Positions 62,669 through 64,000 of a stretch of DNA of 64,000 nucleotides are shown here, one piece after another. The stretch's first letter is position 1. Every line of letters begins with the position of its first letter. The position numbers and the translations under genes were made by a program. Source of the stretch: Cafeteria roenbergensis (lineage: Eukaryota > Sar > Bigyra > Bicosoecida > Cafeteriaceae). Below the pieces are notes generated by a model. That model saw nothing but the letters and a program-made list of their open reading frames with translations. It did not search any database and had not been told where the DNA came from. The stretch is from contig VLTN01000014.1 of assembly GCA_008330645.1 (NCBI GenBank), forward strand, positions 310,001 to 374,000. The letters run 5' to 3'.

Positions 62669-63277
62669 TCATAGAAGCAAGCTGGAAAGGCCGCTGAGCT
62701 CGCGCGGTGCGACTGAGAGGGACGCCGGGGCCCGGTCAGACGGAGACGCAAGCTCCAAGTGCAGCCCATGTCGCTCTGCCACGCCCGAGATGCGCTCGCT
62801 CGCCGTGCGCGCAAGAGCAGCCGTGTCGGCCAGCGCCCTCGCAGCCGACTCGGGCGCCACGCTGGTGGTGGCGGCTTCCACGGCTGCCCCAACGGCAGCG
62901 TCGACCCGGGCCTGGCGCCCGGCGCCTCGCGGGTGGCTGCGCGGCCACGAGTCGGCCAGGCCTTGCGCGACTCGCACGCGCGCGAGCGCGGCTGATGCCC
63001 GAGCAGCGAGAGCGGCCTCGGCGCAAGCGGCGGACTCGTCGCACCCGCGGTCTACATCGTCGGCTGCCGCCTCGCACTCGCGAGCGGCGGCGCGCAGGGC
63101 GTCGGCGGCCTTGCGGGCGTTCCCGCGGAGCACATCGGCGGAGTGCTGCTTGGCAGCTGCCAGCTCCGCCGCCTCGCGCAGCGCGGACGCCTGCACCGCG
63201 CGCGCCAAGCGCTGCAGGGGGCCGTCCACCCCGCTGCCGGCCATTTCGTCCAGGGCTGCGATCGCCGCCGCAGCCAT
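62669..63277 (-). CDS. Small Ala-rich helical protein, unknown
   Basis: An open frame of 202 aa from ATG 63277. The sequence is almost entirely helical and rich in Ala, Arg, Asp and Glu (VQASALREAAELAAAKQHSA; ALRAAARECEAAADDVDRGC; ESAARALADTAALARTASER), with a C-terminal hydrophobic tail LSGLSSLLL. The frame is open upstream to 63424, adding a Cys-rich stretch (TQTVCCCGARVPLAEPRLAG) that has only a GTG start, so an upstream exon is possible. The codon pattern and balanced charged residues favour this strand over the equally long plus-strand frame. I recognise no family; it could be a small coiled-coil subunit of a larger complex. Confidence 0.5.
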   Translation of the reverse strand: MAAAAIAALDEMAGSGVDGPLQRLARAVQASALREAAELAAAKQHSADVLRGNARKAADALRAAARECEAAADDVDRGCDESAACAEAALAARASAALARVRVAQGLADSWPRSHPRGAGRQARVDAAVGAAVEAATTSVAPESAARALADTAALARTASERISGVAERHGLHLELASPSDRAPASLSVAPRELSGLSSLLL

Positions 63278-64000
63278 CAGAACCGAAAGCGTGCGAGGCT
63301 GCGCGCCGCAAGGGCAACTGCCCGCCAAGCGCGGCTCTGCAAGCGGGACGCGTGCGCCACAGCAGCACACGGTTTGCGTCACAAACAGAGGCTCCGCCAC
63401 TCCCGGCCCGCTGGCGCCGGACACCTAACAGGTGCCCATTTGGCCACTGCCTGGTGCTAGACTACACTTCCCTTCGATCACACACACCAGGGCGAATCGG
63501 AGGCGTTTTCGGACAGACGAGAGCTCCGATCCTTCGAGGGGCGTTCCCAGCACGCTGTGGGGTAGCCGCGTGGCCCGAGAGAGTGCCGATACGCTGCCAG
63601 GTGGCCCGTCTGTTTTGCCAGTGTAGAACCTACGCGTTGCGTGTGATGAAAGTCTTGTGCTGCTGTCGCCTCGAGTTGAGCGGCCCCCCCCCCAGACAGG
63701 GCAACAACCCCGGGCCCGCTCTGCCCCACGGCAAGCGCGGGCCATCCAACCCGCTCGCAAGTCCGCCATCTGGGCGGGCACACCGGTTCGAACCCGCGTG
63801 GGGCTCACCGGCCGCACCCGTACCCGCCGTACGCGCGCGCCCCGAGTTGTGTGTGTGTGTGGTCGATTCGATCGTTTGACCCCTCCCTCCCGTCCCTCGG
63901 GCGACCCCGTGTGGTCCCCGCCGCGAAAAAGTATAGCCATTTAGCCAACATCGGTCCCTCACTCTCACGCGGCCTCCCGACACCCTTGATGGTCAGCAGT
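63278..64000. other. Right-end region without supported gene
   Basis: 723 bp in which I support no gene. A GGTTCGAACCC box near 63785 looks like a tRNA B box, but flanking bases do not pair into a T-stem on either strand. There is a short TG repeat (tgtgtgtgtgtg near 63850) and a C run near 63686. It may hold the promoter of the minus-strand helical protein or of a gene beyond the window. Confidence 0.5.

Noticed and set aside
62661-63428. 255-codon plus-strand frame opposite the small helical protein
   Set aside because: Composition dominated by Arg/Ala/Ser/Cys with no helical periodicity; the minus-strand frame has a more protein-like balance. The choice is not certain.
63770-63830. Possible second tRNA (GGTTCGAACCC box)
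   Set aside because: Flanking bases do not form a T-stem on either strand, and no acceptor or anticodon stem could be drawn.
1-64000. Integrated virophage, Polinton, retroelement or other mobile element
   Set aside because: No integrase, capsid, polymerase, reverse transcriptase or transposase-like protein, no terminal repeats, and no low-GC island of kilobase size were seen.

Overview
The window is nuclear DNA from a compact, very GC-rich unicellular eukaryote. I count 23 protein genes (one cut by the left edge) and one tRNA-Arg gene. I see no plastid-type, bacterial-operon, viral or transposon genes. Introns are short (about 100-500 nt). Almost all use GTGAG/GTGCG-type donors and CGCAG/CTGCAG-type acceptors, and most crowd near the 5' ends of genes, often after tiny first exons of 23-48 nt. 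A heterotrophic stramenopile such as a bicosoecid (Cafeteria-like) would fit the base composition, compactness and gene content. That is inference only; no marker in the window proves it.

Layout. 1-12.3 kb (all minus strand): an ankyrin-BTB protein, two tandem hybrid histidine kinases and a CLN3/battenin homologue. 12.5-23.4 kb (plus): a TPR-SET methyltransferase and a 2,111-residue disordered protein. 23.8-29.5 kb: mitochondrial ETF alpha (minus) and a TMTC-type O-mannosyltransferase (plus), divergent. 29.8-37.0 kb: an RGG/glycine-rich protein (minus), an MST/Hippo kinase with a SARAH domain, mitochondrial ATAD3 and a short coiled-coil protein (plus). 37.4-39.6 kb: tRNA-Arg(CCG) and an acyltransferase-3 membrane protein. 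40.0-48.9 kb (minus): two tandem BTB plus glycine-rich proteins and the large subunit of ribonucleotide reductase. 49.3-62.4 kb (plus): a coiled-coil protein, a small HEAT protein, a large single-pass DUF3712/LEA2-like protein, the splicing factor CWF19L2 and cytosolic HSP90. At the right end is a small helical protein (minus).

Most of these are housekeeping genes with unrelated jobs, and neighbours do not form pathways. Two tandem duplications stand out. The most notable find is the kinase pair. Once three short 5' exons are assembled, both proteins begin with a three-helix membrane domain that keeps the residues plant ETR1 uses to hold copper and ethylene (equivalents of D25, A31, Y32, I62, C65, H69, K91 and A102). 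Behind it lie a HisKA domain, an ATP-binding domain with a degraded N-box and a long disordered insertion, and an intact receiver. The two copies share blocks of near-identical DNA over conserved domains, while their linkers are unrelated. The second pair joins an intracellular BTB domain to an ALK-type glycine-rich domain.

Reading limits: exon joins were made by eye from splice consensus, reading frame and remembered family sequences. Long open frames on the opposite strand are common in DNA this GC-rich and were not taken as genes.
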